A stretch of DNA of 38,341 nt. Origin: Rickettsiales bacterium. GTDB lineage: Bacteria > Pseudomonadota > Alphaproteobacteria > Rickettsiales > Anaplasmataceae. Below the pieces are notes generated by a model. That model was given only the letters and a program-made list of their open reading frames with translations. It was not told the origin of the DNA and ran no database searches. The stretch lies in contig JAISAR010000100.1 in the NCBI GenBank assembly GCA_031266615.1, positions 1 to 38,341 on the forward strand. The letters run 5' to 3'. The position numbers and the translations under genes are program-made. This document shows, one piece after another, positions 24,278 to 33,833 of this stretch. Position 1 is the first letter of the stretch. Every line of letters starts with the position of its first letter.

Positions 24278-26203
24278 ATGACACTTAAAAATTATTATAA
24301 CCGCTTTAATCCTGACAAAGAATACGAAAAAAGTTTGTTCTTGGCAGGAAGGGGTCTACAGTCAGCAGAATTAAACGAGACGCAAGAATATGCTCTCTCT
24401 AAGCTTAAAGGCATAGGTGATGCAATATTTCGTGATGGTGATGTTATCACAGGAAGCAATTGTATTATAGATAGAGAAACTGGTAAAGCTACACTTGAAG
24501 CAGGAAAAATCTATCTTCATGGAGCGGTGAGAAAAGTAGAGGAAAAAGAGTTTATTATTCCACTGAGTACTACAGTTCGCATAGGTGTTTATTATCTAGA
24601 ATCTACTATTACAGAACTTGAGGATGAAAATCTTCGTGATCCTGCTGTTGGTACACGTAATTATCAAGAAGTAGGAGCTGCAAGGCTTAAAGTTTCCACC
24701 ATTTGGGGTTATCAAGCAGAAGGTCTTTCTCCACGTTTTTCTGCAGGAGAGTTTTATCCAATCTATAACATTGAAAATGGAGTATTAATAGAACATTCAC
24801 CACCACCACAAGCAAACATAGTAACTACCGCTCTTGCTCGTTATGACAAAGAAGCAAATGGATCTTACGTAGTAAACGGTCTAGAAGTAATGTTTTTGCA
24901 AAAGGAAGAAGAGGGCAAAAAGCAAGTATTCGTGATTAATGAGGGAAAAGCTCATGTTGACGGTTATGAAATTGAGTTACCTCACAGTATTCGCATTTCT
25001 TTTGATGAAGATCCAGATATAAAGTCAGTTGAATCAGAGCCACATACTTTTCAGCCAAATAGCCAAAGAGTAATGGAACTTAAAGTTAATGATTTTCCAA
25101 TAAGTGAAATCAAAAAAGTAGATATAACTGTTCAAAAAACATTTGCCGTTACTCACGGTTCATACTCTGGAGCTGTTGATCCGATACCTGATTCTGCAGT
25201 ACTTGAGATTATTCAAGTTAAACAAGGTAATGTTATTTATGAAAATAGTATAGACTATAAGTTAAACGCAGGAAACGTCGATTGGTCATTACCCGGCAAA
25301 GAACCAGCACCTGGAAGTAGTTACCTGATAACCTACCGCTGTCGCACTCATGTAAGCCCTGAAGATATAAATGAAGAGGGGTGTAAAGTAAGGGGAGCAG
25401 TTGATAACAGCTTGATTCTGATTGATTATACGTGGAAAATGCCCCGCTATGATTTAATCACTATAGATGCAAAAGGGGTGGTAAGAAGAATAAAAGGAAT
25501 TTCCCACTCTTGGCGACCATCGATGCCTAAAGCACCTAGCGGACAACTTTTGCTCTGCTACATTCATCAGACGTGGAAAAAAGGCGAAGGGGTAAAAATA
25601 GTGAATAATGCTATTCATGCTGTACCGATGAATGAGCTTGAAGCAATGAAAAAAGGAATAAATGATCTTTATGCGCTGGTTGCAGAGGAACGTCTACGCA
25701 GTGATGCAAATTCAAGAGAACCTACCACCAAAAAAGGAGTATTTGTTGATTCATTCTTTGATGATGATATGCGTGATCAAGGAATTTTGCAATCTGCAGC
25801 AATAGTAAATAAGGAACTAATTTTACCGATAGACGTAGAAATTATTGATGTTGAAAAGAGCACAAAACCTTATCTTTTACCGTATGAACTTGAGCCGGTA
25901 TTGGAACAGCTTTTACAGACTAAAAGTGAAAAAATTAATCCATATCAAGCTTTTGATAAAGTAACCGCAAAAGTTACTCTAAATAAAAACATTGATCACT
26001 GGACCGAGGCCACCACAAATTGGAAAAGTCCAGTGACAAGAGGTTTTAATGTTATGGAAACCACAGAGCTATTGTCAAGCAGAACATACGAAGCTGAATT
26101 TATGAGAGAAGCAGTACAGAATTTTGAAATTGAAGGTTTTGAGCCCAGTGAAAAGCTTAAGGAAGTAAAATTTGATGGCCTAAGTATTCAACCAATAGCA
26201 TAG
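24278..26203 (+). CDS. DUF4815-type tail/fibre structural protein
   Basis: A 641-residue protein. Its N-terminus, with YYNRFNPDKEYEKSLFLAG and LQSAELNETQEYAL then GDAIFRDGDVITGSNC, matches the DUF4815 family found in contractile-tail phages. The rest is a series of beta-rich modules, with a short helical stretch near 455-480 (NELEAMKKGINDLYALVAEE). A baseplate-proximal fibre or adsorption role is likely from context. It follows the previous gene by six bases. Confidence 0.8.
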   Translation: MTLKNYYNRFNPDKEYEKSLFLAGRGLQSAELNETQEYALSKLKGIGDAIFRDGDVITGSNCIIDRETGKATLEAGKIYLHGAVRKVEEKEFIIPLSTTVRIGVYYLESTITELEDENLRDPAVGTRNYQEVGAARLKVSTIWGYQAEGLSPRFSAGEFYPIYNIENGVLIEHSPPPQANIVTTALARYDKEANGSYVVNGLEVMFLQKEEEGKKQVFVINEGKAHVDGYEIELPHSIRISFDEDPDIKSVESEPHTFQPNSQRVMELKVNDFPISEIKKVDITVQKTFAVTHGSYSGAVDPIPDSAVLEIIQVKQGNVIYENSIDYKLNAGNVDWSLPGKEPAPGSSYLITYRCRTHVSPEDINEEGCKVRGAVDNSLILIDYTWKMPRYDLITIDAKGVVRRIKGISHSWRPSMPKAPSGQLLLCYIHQTWKKGEGVKIVNNAIHAVPMNELEAMKKGINDLYALVAEERLRSDANSREPTTKKGVFVDSFFDDDMRDQGILQSAAIVNKELILPIDVEIIDVEKSTKPYLLPYELEPVLEQLLQTKSEKINPYQAFDKVTAKVTLNKNIDHWTEATTNWKSPVTRGFNVMETTELLSSRTYEAEFMREAVQNFEIEGFEPSEKLKEVKFDGLSIQPIA

Positions 26204-26215
26204 AAGGCAAAAAAG

Positions 26216-27406
26216 GTGGAAAAAAGAGCTAACAACCAGGGAAAATTAAAGGGAAAGATAAAAATCCCAGCAAATATTCCAGCAGGTACTAAATTAGTAC
26301 AGTTTTACGGTGATAAAGGAAGCTATGGAGAAGCAACTTATACTGGTAAAAAAACTATTACCATAGAAGAGAGAAGAAGAGTTATCGCAGCAAGAAGAGT
26401 TGATCCTTTAGCCCAAACATTTACTTTAAGTGAAAGTAGGCACATAGGGGGTGTAGAGCTATGGTTTGTAAATAAAGGCAAAAAACGTGTTGTTGTGCAG
26501 ATTAGAGAAACAGCAGTGGGAATGCCCTCGCAAACTGTCATTGCTGAAAGCTATATTGAGCCAAAAGATATAAAGATAGATGGCACAGCAACACGTATTA
26601 CTTGGTCTCCTGTCTGGTGTGAAGCTGGTAGAGAATATGCAATAATTTTGCTTACCGATGATCCGGGTACTGCAGTAAAAATAGCAGAGCTTGGCAAATA
26701 TGATGCAGTAAATAGTCGTTGGGTAACAAGTCAGCCTTATCAAGTAGGAGTATTACTGTCATCTAGCAATGCAAGCACGTGGACTCCACATCAAAATTTA
26801 GATTTAACGTTTCGATTACTAGCTGCAAAATTTAGCGAAGTTTCTCATGTTGTTGATCTGGGCAAAGTGACAGCAAACAATACTTCAGATTTAATTGTTT
26901 TGACGAACGTCGAAAAAGTAGCATTTGATACCAATGCAGAATTTATTCTAACAGATGAAGAGGGAAAAGAAAATTTTCTATCTGATAACTTGCCGCTCGC
27001 GCTGCGTGAAAGACTATCTGGAGAGTTAACAGTAAAGGCAAATTTAAAAGGGTCAAAAGAAAAAAGTCCAGTGCTATATCCAGGGTTACAGCTAGTTCTA
27101 GGTAATCTTTCAGAGTCTGGAGATTATGTTACAAGAAGTATTACAGCAGGAGCTAACACTAAGATTACCATAACATATGATGCGCTAATACCTGGCACTG
27201 CAGACATTAAAACTTATGTAGAGAAAAACGTGGGAGAATGGCAATTAGTAAATTTAACATCAGGAAAACCAATTGGAGAAAATTGGGTAGAGAGAACTCA
27301 TGTGCTGACAAACTTTAATGGCAATGAGACAAGGATAAAATTAGTTTTAAGTGGAACAGTTATCTATCGTCCTAAAGTCAAAAATTTGCGAGTGATTATT
27401 ACTTGA
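26216..27406 (+). CDS. Probable tail fibre or adhesin-like structural protein
   Basis: A 396-residue protein started at GTG 26216 (AAAAAGGTG). It contains RRVDPLAQTFTLSESRHIGG (about 60-80), a phrase seen in phage tail proteins paired with DUF4815-type proteins, followed by beta-sandwich-like stretches. There is no transmembrane segment. It is likely another subunit of the fibre or adsorption apparatus; I cannot name the family with certainty. Confidence 0.7.
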   Translation: MEKRANNQGKLKGKIKIPANIPAGTKLVQFYGDKGSYGEATYTGKKTITIEERRRVIAARRVDPLAQTFTLSESRHIGGVELWFVNKGKKRVVVQIRETAVGMPSQTVIAESYIEPKDIKIDGTATRITWSPVWCEAGREYAIILLTDDPGTAVKIAELGKYDAVNSRWVTSQPYQVGVLLSSSNASTWTPHQNLDLTFRLLAAKFSEVSHVVDLGKVTANNTSDLIVLTNVEKVAFDTNAEFILTDEEGKENFLSDNLPLALRERLSGELTVKANLKGSKEKSPVLYPGLQLVLGNLSESGDYVTRSITAGANTKITITYDALIPGTADIKTYVEKNVGEWQLVNLTSGKPIGENWVERTHVLTNFNGNETRIKLVLSGTVIYRPKVKNLRVIIT

Positions 27407-27410
27407 ATCA

Positions 27411-27605
27411 ATGCCAAATGACCAAAGCAAACGAGGATATACACTACCACATCCAGAAAATATTGCAGTGGAAGATGTAGTACGTATTCGAAAAGCTATA
27501 GAAAAAATAGATGAGGATATGAGTAAGGGAGAAAATAAACATAATCAACTGAAAAGTAATTTTGAACGATTTAGATTTGAAACTTTTTTGAATTTTTGGG
27601 AATGA
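27411..27605 (+). CDS. Small hypothetical tail-region protein
   Basis: A 64-residue acidic/charged helical protein (ENIAVEDVVRIRKAIEKIDE). It lies four bases after one fibre gene, and its TGA overlaps the next ATG (27602) as ATGA, so it is part of the same translational chain. It may serve as a fibre chaperone or short linker, but this is unproved. Confidence 0.65.
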   Translation: MPNDQSKRGYTLPHPENIAVEDVVRIRKAIEKIDEDMSKGENKHNQLKSNFERFRFETFLNFWE

Positions 27606-29023
27606 AAGAAGCAATATACCAAAGGATAAAGGATTTAGCAGTAAGTAGCACAGCTGATCAACTGGCATATCTTGCAAAATCGCTGGAATTGATAGCAGAT
27701 AAAAAAGCTATTTCCAACGTTGTGCAGATGACTGAAGTAAAAGGAATAATTGATGCACTACAAAAAAGACTTAAGGATTTAGCAGAAAACAGTACTCCAG
27801 ATCAATTAGCATATCTTGCTAAAGCACTGGAATCAATAGTCGACAAAAGTGCGGTTTCTGAAATTGTGCAGATGACAGATGGTAAGCTAAAAGAACTTCT
27901 TGATAGTGCAAAAAAACACTTAACTGATCTGGATAATAAAAAAGCTAGTTCTTTAGCAGTGATCTCTGAATCAGAGAAGCAGTTATTAAAGAGAATTGAT
28001 GAAAAAGGGACAACAAATTTATCGCTACTTGATACGAGAAAGAATGCCAATATTGCAGCAATAAATAGCATTAGTAACAGTCATAAAGATGGTCTTAAAG
28101 GTTTAGTAGAAGATTTTCGTGCTGTTAATAATGTACCACCTGGCTCATCAATTATAGGAGAAATAGAAACTCGAATTGAAAACATCTCTAATGAGGTAAA
28201 AACTCGGGATGAACAGTTAAAAGCGTCTCTTATAAATGAAATAAGAAAGCGCAACATGGTTGAACCTGGAGCATTACCTTTCTTATTTGGTGTACTTGGA
28301 AGAAAAAATAATTACTTTGGCCACGGAACTTTTATGACAGAGCTTGGAAAGTGGAGTAGTGATATAACAAAAACTGACTATATGTTACAACTACTAGCAG
28401 GTAGCCATACATACGATACAGATTACGTTAGTTTTTATCGGCCAAGACAACTAAGTTTTATAGAGGGAAGCAAGGGAACATTTATTTACGGAGAGTTATA
28501 CACAAACAGTTTTTCTGGTAGTTATGATCAAATATACTATTACCCATATGCTGCACTTGGAGTAGTATTTGTAAAAAATACAACAAATGTGAACATAAAT
28601 AAAACGATGGAATTTGTTGGATCATCGTATTCGAGTACGGAGTATGGAGGTGCAGGATTATTTGTGGGAACGCCAGATAATACCAATTCCAGTAAGTCAA
28701 GAATCTCTAAAATCATGTGGAAAAATGTTTACCAATACACGAGTTCTGATAGCAAATTAGCTGGATCTGGTAATGTGGAGATTCCAGCAGGAAAAACAGT
28801 TGCAATATTACTTTACACATCATCTTACCTGTATTCCAGGACACAAGTTAGTCAAGGTATGCTTGCATCAAATTATGTACACAACTATGGTCAATTTATT
28901 CAGTGGGGAATATATAACATACGTAGCAATTTTCTGACTACAGGGCTTGAAGTAGATGTGGAAAGGACGCTAAGGGCTTGGCAATGTCCAGGGTTAGAAC
29001 GAACTAATCAAATATGGCAATGA
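27602..29023 (+). CDS. Tail fibre-like protein with N-terminal tandem repeat
   Basis: A 473-residue protein. Two tandem repeats of about 45 residues occupy the first 100 positions, each with the phrase TPDQLAYLAKALE or TADQLAYLAKSLE followed by a VVQMT/IVQMT end. A coiled-coil region follows (about 95-215, many Lys/Asp/Glu/Ala). The C-terminal half is rich in Tyr, Ser, Gly and Thr (FYRPRQLSFIEG, GSYDQIYYYPYAALGVVF), as in receptor-binding tips. Fibre shaft plus tip is the simplest reading. ATG 27602 is preferred over TTG 27596 because of ATGA overlap. Confidence 0.75.
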   Translation: MKEAIYQRIKDLAVSSTADQLAYLAKSLELIADKKAISNVVQMTEVKGIIDALQKRLKDLAENSTPDQLAYLAKALESIVDKSAVSEIVQMTDGKLKELLDSAKKHLTDLDNKKASSLAVISESEKQLLKRIDEKGTTNLSLLDTRKNANIAAINSISNSHKDGLKGLVEDFRAVNNVPPGSSIIGEIETRIENISNEVKTRDEQLKASLINEIRKRNMVEPGALPFLFGVLGRKNNYFGHGTFMTELGKWSSDITKTDYMLQLLAGSHTYDTDYVSFYRPRQLSFIEGSKGTFIYGELYTNSFSGSYDQIYYYPYAALGVVFVKNTTNVNINKTMEFVGSSYSSTEYGGAGLFVGTPDNTNSSKSRISKIMWKNVYQYTSSDSKLAGSGNVEIPAGKTVAILLYTSSYLYSRTQVSQGMLASNYVHNYGQFIQWGIYNIRSNFLTTGLEVDVERTLRAWQCPGLERTNQIWQ

Positions 29024-29033
29024 GGAGGAATTT

Positions 29034-29591
29034 ATGACTATTTATATACGTTTTGAAAACCACAAGCAGATTGAAACAACAACACTTGAAAACAAGCCAA
29101 CTGGAAATGATTGGTATGAAGCACCAAAGAATTTTGACTGGCAAAAAAGTTATTGTTTAACAGAAGGAGGAGAAATTGCTCAGCGGAATCAAGAAGATAT
29201 TGAATTGGAATTACTGCAAAATGCGAAGTTTTCTGCACTTTCTAATCTTCGTGCTTATTATGATAACTATACTAACCAATACACAGGAGTATCTCATCAA
29301 AAATCTAAATCGTATCAAATACAAGAGAAAGCCGCAGCGAACATCTTAGCAGCACCAGAATCTACAAATGACAGGGATACAGAAATTATAGAGCCTTTAG
29401 CAAAAGTACGAGGAATTTCAGTAGTAGAGATGGCAAAAATAATTGAGGAAAAAGTAGAAAGAGCGAAAAAAGCAATAGTGAAATGCGAGGAGTTGGAAGA
29501 CATGGCGAAGAGGAAAATTGAAGAAGCTAAAAGTGAAGTAGAGCTACAGACTTTGCTCAATGATTTTAAACAAAGAATGCAAAAAAAATGA
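29034..29591 (+). CDS. Probable tail fibre assembly/accessory protein
   Basis: A 185-residue protein with a near-ideal GAGGAGG ribosome site before ATG 29034. The N-terminus (YIRFENHKQIETTTLENKP) is beta-like; the C-terminal half is a long charged helical region (EEKVERAKKAIVKCEELED). Proteins of this shape downstream of a fibre gene are often fibre assembly chaperones. There is no firm family match. Confidence 0.65.
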   Translation: MTIYIRFENHKQIETTTLENKPTGNDWYEAPKNFDWQKSYCLTEGGEIAQRNQEDIELELLQNAKFSALSNLRAYYDNYTNQYTGVSHQKSKSYQIQEKAAANILAAPESTNDRDTEIIEPLAKVRGISVVEMAKIIEEKVERAKKAIVKCEELEDMAKRKIEEAKSEVELQTLLNDFKQRMQKK

Positions 29592-30778
29592 CAGAACAAT
29601 TTTTACATGGTGTAAATGTTATTGAGGTAACCTCAGGGTCAAGAACAGTACGTACAGCTAAATCATCAGTGATAGGTGTAATTGGTACTGCACCTGAAGC
29701 TGATGAGCAAAAATTTCCACTGAATAAACCAGTACTAATAGCAGGAAGCTTAAAAGAAGCAGCAAAACTTGGAAAGAGTGGTAGTTTACCTTCTGCAATA
29801 AACGGAATATTTTCCCAGATTGGTGCAACAGTAGTAGTTATTCGAGTTAAAGAAAGTGAAAACAGCGATCCAAAATTAAAAGAAGAAGAGACGCTGAAAA
29901 ATATAATTGGCGGTGTTGATAAAGAGACTGGAGAGTATCAAGGGATTCAAGCATTCCTCAGTAGTGAAAGCATAGTTCATGTTGCTCCAAGAATATTAAT
30001 TGCACCTCAATTTACTCACCAACTACCAGAAGATGGCAAAAATCCAGTAGTTGCAGCATTAATTTCTATAGCAGAAAAGCTGAGAAGCATAATAGTAGCA
30101 GATGGGCCAAATACTAATGATGAAGAAGCAATAAAATGGAGAAAAAGTGTAGGCAGCTCAAGAGTTTACGTAGTTGATCCATGGGTGAAGGTACTTATTG
30201 AAGGAAAAGAAGAAATCTTGCCAGCAAGTTCTTTTGTAGCAGGTTTAATAGCTAAAATAGACAGCGAACAAGGATTTTGGCACTCACCTTCAAATAAAGA
30301 AATAAACGGTATTGTTGGAACAAGCAGGCCTATTGATTTTACGCTCGGTAATACAAATTGTAGAGCAAACCACTTGAGTGAAAATGAAGTAACAACGATA
30401 ATTCATCAAAATGGCTATAGGCTTTGGGGAAATAGAACATGTTCAAACGATTCAAAGTGGAAGTTTTTATCAGTAAGAAGAACAGCAGATTTAATTAATG
30501 ATAGTCTTCTTCGTGCACACCTTTGGGCAGTTGATCGAAACATTACTCGTACATATTTGGATGATGTAATTGAAGGTGTAAATGCTTACCTTGCACATTT
30601 AAAAGCAGTTGGTGCTATTCTTGGAGGAAAATGTTATGCAAACCCAGATTTAAATACTGCAGCAAGTATCGCCGATGGTAAAGTCTACTTTGATTTCAAC
30701 TTCACTCCACCTTATCCTGCTGAGCAGATTACTTTCCGCTCACATTTAATTAATGATTACATTGAGGAGTTAATATAA
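29588..30778 (+). CDS. FI: Contractile tail sheath protein (P2 gpFI)
   Basis: A 396-residue protein with the P2 sheath pattern: FLHGVNVIEVTSGSRTVRTA, SVIGVIGTAPEAD, and a C-terminal domain with RTADLINDSLLRAHLWAVDR and FDFNFTPPYPAEQITFRSHL. P2 gpFI is 396 residues, the same length. It forms the contractile outer tail. It overlaps the previous gene as ATGA and the next as TAATG. Confidence 0.95.
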   Translation: MTEQFLHGVNVIEVTSGSRTVRTAKSSVIGVIGTAPEADEQKFPLNKPVLIAGSLKEAAKLGKSGSLPSAINGIFSQIGATVVVIRVKESENSDPKLKEEETLKNIIGGVDKETGEYQGIQAFLSSESIVHVAPRILIAPQFTHQLPEDGKNPVVAALISIAEKLRSIIVADGPNTNDEEAIKWRKSVGSSRVYVVDPWVKVLIEGKEEILPASSFVAGLIAKIDSEQGFWHSPSNKEINGIVGTSRPIDFTLGNTNCRANHLSENEVTTIIHQNGYRLWGNRTCSNDSKWKFLSVRRTADLINDSLLRAHLWAVDRNITRTYLDDVIEGVNAYLAHLKAVGAILGGKCYANPDLNTAASIADGKVYFDFNFTPPYPAEQITFRSHLINDYIEELI

Positions 30779-31278
30779 TGCTACCAAAAATTTTAAAGAA
30801 TTTTACTGCCTTTGTTGATGGCCGAGGCTATGCAGGGCGTATTGATGAAATTAGCTTACCAAAACTTGCAATTAAAACTGAGGAATATCGCGGAGGTGGA
30901 ATGGATATACCAGTCAGCATTGATATTGGTATGGAAAAACTTGAAGCAGAGCTCACTTTTGCTGAATATGACTCTGAGCTCTTTAGACTTTTCGGATTGA
31001 TAAACAATAATGCAGTCTCTCTTACTTTAAGAGGAGGGTTGCAGGGAAGTAGTGATGCCGAATCAGTAGTAATTAACTTAAGAGGGCTCTTTAAGGAACT
31101 TGATTTTGGTAACTGGAAGGCTGCTGAAAAAGCAACACTAAAATGTATAATTGCTGCTAACTATTATAAGCTTACCATTGATGGCAGAGAATTGATTGAA
31201 ATTGACGCTGAGAATATGATTCGCAAGATCGATGGTGTTGATCAAATGACTTCTATGCGCACAGCTTTAGGAATTTAA
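30778..31278 (+). CDS. FII: Major tail tube protein (P2 gpFII)
   Basis: A 166-residue protein. LPKILKNFTAFVDGRGYAG and IDEISLPKLAIKTEEYRGGGMDIPVSIDIGMEKLEAE are diagnostic of the P2 tube protein (172 residues). It polymerises around the tape measure inside the sheath. Confidence 0.95.
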   Translation: MLPKILKNFTAFVDGRGYAGRIDEISLPKLAIKTEEYRGGGMDIPVSIDIGMEKLEAELTFAEYDSELFRLFGLINNNAVSLTLRGGLQGSSDAESVVINLRGLFKELDFGNWKAAEKATLKCIIAANYYKLTIDGRELIEIDAENMIRKIDGVDQMTSMRTALGI

Positions 31279-31294
31279 CTAAAAGGGTAAAACA

Positions 31295-31546
31295 ATGCAA
31301 AAAATTAAATTAACTGAACCAATAAAAATCGATGGAATTTTAGTTTCAGAGCTAACTCTACGCCGTCCAAAAGTTCGAGATCGTTTAGCTGTTGAACGTA
31401 TGGGTAATAGCGATGCAGAGAAAGAAGTAGCACTGATTGCAAATCTTGCAAGTATTTCAAGAGAAGCAGTAGAAGAATTTGATTTAGCAGACTACAATAA
31501 GATTCAAGAAGCGTTACAAGGTTTTTTGTCTCAGCAGAAGAATTGA
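31295..31546 (+). CDS. E: Tail assembly chaperone E (zero-frame product)
   Basis: An 83-residue protein with the gpE pattern IKIDGILVSELTLRRPKVRDRL. It ends in frame at 31546 unless ribosomes slip at the T TTT TTG site at 31522-31528. P2 gpE is about 91 residues. It binds the tape measure during tail assembly. Confidence 0.9.
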   Translation: MQKIKLTEPIKIDGILVSELTLRRPKVRDRLAVERMGNSDAEKEVALIANLASISREAVEEFDLADYNKIQEALQGFLSQQKN

Positions 31547-31662
31547 GGTTGAGCATATTATCACTTAGCTCAATGGTTGGTGGTGGAATCAATCAGTGGC
31601 TTGATATGGATATTGAAGAATTTATTACTTGGTTTGAAAGTAGCGGAAAATTATACAAATGA
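31295..31662 (+). CDS. Tail assembly chaperone E+E' (-1 frameshift product)
   Basis: A slip of -1 at 31522-31528 joins the first 78 codons of E to a frame that reads VSAEELRLSILSLSSM and then GGGINQWLDMDIEEFITWF, ending at TGA 31660-31662. The result is about 122 residues. The extension has the SLxxLxxWxxxE look of P2 E'. Its stop overlaps the tape-measure ATG (31659) as ATGA, as expected if E' ribosomes feed gene T. Minor E+E' relative to E sets chaperone stoichiometry in P2. Confidence 0.8.
31522..31528 (+). other. Slippery heptamer T TTT TTG for -1 frameshift
   Basis: In the E frame the codons are GGT TTT TTG; after a -1 slip both tRNAs still pair with TTT TTT. This is the same heptamer used by P2 E/E'. 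A 6-bp hairpin (TTGAGC at 31549-31554 with GCTCAA at 31568-31573) lies 20 bases downstream; that is farther than usual for a stimulator, so its role is unsure. Confidence 0.78.
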
Positions 31663-33830
31663 AGGCAATTTCTATAGTAATTGGAGCAACACTGCAAAGC
31701 AGTTTTAATAGTACGATAGCAGGTAGCACGAAGCAACTTTCTCGTATTGGTAGTACGATAAAACAACTTGAATCATCAAGTAAATCAGTATCCAAGTTTA
31801 AACAATTAAGCCACGATGCTCTGCTTGCTAGGCGTTCTTGGAATGAACTAGAAATAAAAACAAAATCTCTTGCTCAGCAGATAAAAAATACAGGAGCACC
31901 AAGTAAGAGCCTGCAAAACGAGTTTACAAGGTCTAAAACTGCAGCACTGAAAGCTAAAACAGCTTATTTACAAAAAAGAAGTGCTCTCCACCATTTACGC
32001 ACGGAGTTCAGTAAAAGTGGTAGAGATATAAAATCTCTTATTGGAGATCAAGTTAAACTTGGCTCTTCTATTGAAAAGCTTAAAAATAACTATACAGCTT
32101 TAAATTCCGTAATGCAAAAACGTAAAGGAGTTTTAGCACAAAGAGCAAATTTCAAAGCTCAAATGATGGATGCTGTGGCACTTGGCCTCACCCTTGCAGC
32201 ACCACTTAAGGCTGCAATTAGTTTTGAGAGTGCCATGGCTGATGTAAAGAAAGTTGTAAAGTTTGAAGATACAGATGTAAATGGCTTAACAAAACTTGGG
32301 GAAACATTAAAGGAAATGTCGCGTACAATTCCGCTATCTGCGGCAGAACTTGCGCAAATTACTGCAAGTGGTGGTCAACTTGGTATTAAAGCTAAAGATC
32401 TTACGACTTTTACAGACACTGTGGCCAAAATGGCAACTGCATTTGATATGTCAGCAGAAGAAGCAGGAGACGCTATTGCTAAACTTTCTAATATTTATCA
32501 AATTGAAATTGGTGAAATGAAAGGCATTGGTGATGCAATAAACCATATCTCTGATAACACTGCAGCAAAAGCTAAAGACATTGTTCCTGCATTAAACAGA
32601 ATCGGTGGTACAGCAAGGCAATTTGGCTTAACTGCAGTAGAAGCGGGAGCTTTAGCAAGTAGCTTCATTAGTCTTGGTAAGACCCCCGAAAAAGCAGGTA
32701 CAGCAATTAATGCGATGCTCAGTAAGTTGCAAACAGCAAGTAAGCAAGGTGGCAATTTTCAAAAAGCTTTTCAGCAGCTAAAAATAAATGCTAAGGAATT
32801 TGAAAAAGCAATTGGCAAGAATGCACAAGGCACATTAGTTAAGTTTTTAGAAACAATTGCAAAACTAGGTAAGCAAGAACGTTCTAGCGTTCTTTTTGAT
32901 CTCTTTGGTCTTGAATATCAAGACGATATAGCACTACTCATTGGTAGTCTTGACGAGTACAAAAAATCTTTACGATTAATAAACGGGGAATATAAGGGCT
33001 CAATGCAAAGAGAGTTTGAAAATAGAGCAAATACTACAGCAAATAATCTTCAGCTACTTAAGAATTCAATAGCAGAAGTAGGAATGAATCTTGGTTCTGT
33101 ATTATTACCACCTTTAAATTTTACTGTTAATCTTCTGAGGTCAGCAACTACACAAGTAGCACTTTATGCCAAGGAATATCCAGTATTGACTACAGTAATC
33201 ATGAGTACTACTACAGCGTTGATTAGCATTAAAATAGCAGCTATATCTCTTGGCTATGCTTGGACTTTTGTAAAAGGTTCCTTATTCGCTTTTTTGTCTA
33301 CTTGGAGAATGTTTGGATCTGTTATTACTTTAGTAAAAATAGGTCTTTCTGCAGTTTTTCCAGCAATTATTGTTGGATTTAAAGCATTGACAATTGCTTT
33401 AATGAGTAATCCTATGGGACTCGTTATTGGCGGTCTTGCTGTTGCTGCAACTTTGATAATTACCAAATGGCAAGTGGTAAAGAACTTTTTTGTTACTATC
33501 TGGGAATCAGTGAAAATTGTATGGAAATCTTTTTCTGATTGGGTAGGAAAATTTTGGAATAATATTACTCAGCCCTTTAGAACAATCAGTAATCTGTGGA
33601 ATAAAAGAAATGAGTCTAAACTAGAAGTTAAGTCTGTAAATAACGTTATAAGTGATTCTCTTAAGTACCCCATTGCGGCACACAGTAAAGCTATAGAGAA
33701 TAAAACTCAAAATAATCACTTCAGTATTAATATTCATTCAACCCCTGGGCAAGATACACGTAGCATTGCTGATGAAGTAATGGAGCGAATTAGAGAGCAA
33801 TTTAGTGGCGCACTTTACGATATAAATTAA
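31659..33830 (+). CDS. T: Tail tape measure protein (P2 gpT-like)
   Basis: A 723-residue protein. An N-terminal coiled-coil region (1-160) is followed by the TP901-type core domain (about 185-480) with DTVAKMATAFDMSAEEAGDAIAK-like text and a TPEKAGTAINAMLSKLQ phrase. Several hydrophobic segments follow (about 500-610), then a short C-terminal tail. Tape measures set tail length and form a channel through the host membrane. It is shorter than P2 gpT (815). It starts by ATGA overlap with E'. Confidence 0.92.
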   Translation: MKAISIVIGATLQSSFNSTIAGSTKQLSRIGSTIKQLESSSKSVSKFKQLSHDALLARRSWNELEIKTKSLAQQIKNTGAPSKSLQNEFTRSKTAALKAKTAYLQKRSALHHLRTEFSKSGRDIKSLIGDQVKLGSSIEKLKNNYTALNSVMQKRKGVLAQRANFKAQMMDAVALGLTLAAPLKAAISFESAMADVKKVVKFEDTDVNGLTKLGETLKEMSRTIPLSAAELAQITASGGQLGIKAKDLTTFTDTVAKMATAFDMSAEEAGDAIAKLSNIYQIEIGEMKGIGDAINHISDNTAAKAKDIVPALNRIGGTARQFGLTAVEAGALASSFISLGKTPEKAGTAINAMLSKLQTASKQGGNFQKAFQQLKINAKEFEKAIGKNAQGTLVKFLETIAKLGKQERSSVLFDLFGLEYQDDIALLIGSLDEYKKSLRLINGEYKGSMQREFENRANTTANNLQLLKNSIAEVGMNLGSVLLPPLNFTVNLLRSATTQVALYAKEYPVLTTVIMSTTTALISIKIAAISLGYAWTFVKGSLFAFLSTWRMFGSVITLVKIGLSAVFPAIIVGFKALTIALMSNPMGLVIGGLAVAATLIITKWQVVKNFFVTIWESVKIVWKSFSDWVGKFWNNITQPFRTISNLWNKRNESKLEVKSVNNVISDSLKYPIAAHSKAIENKTQNNHFSINIHSTPGQDTRSIADEVMERIREQFSGALYDIN

Positions 33831-33833
33831 ATT

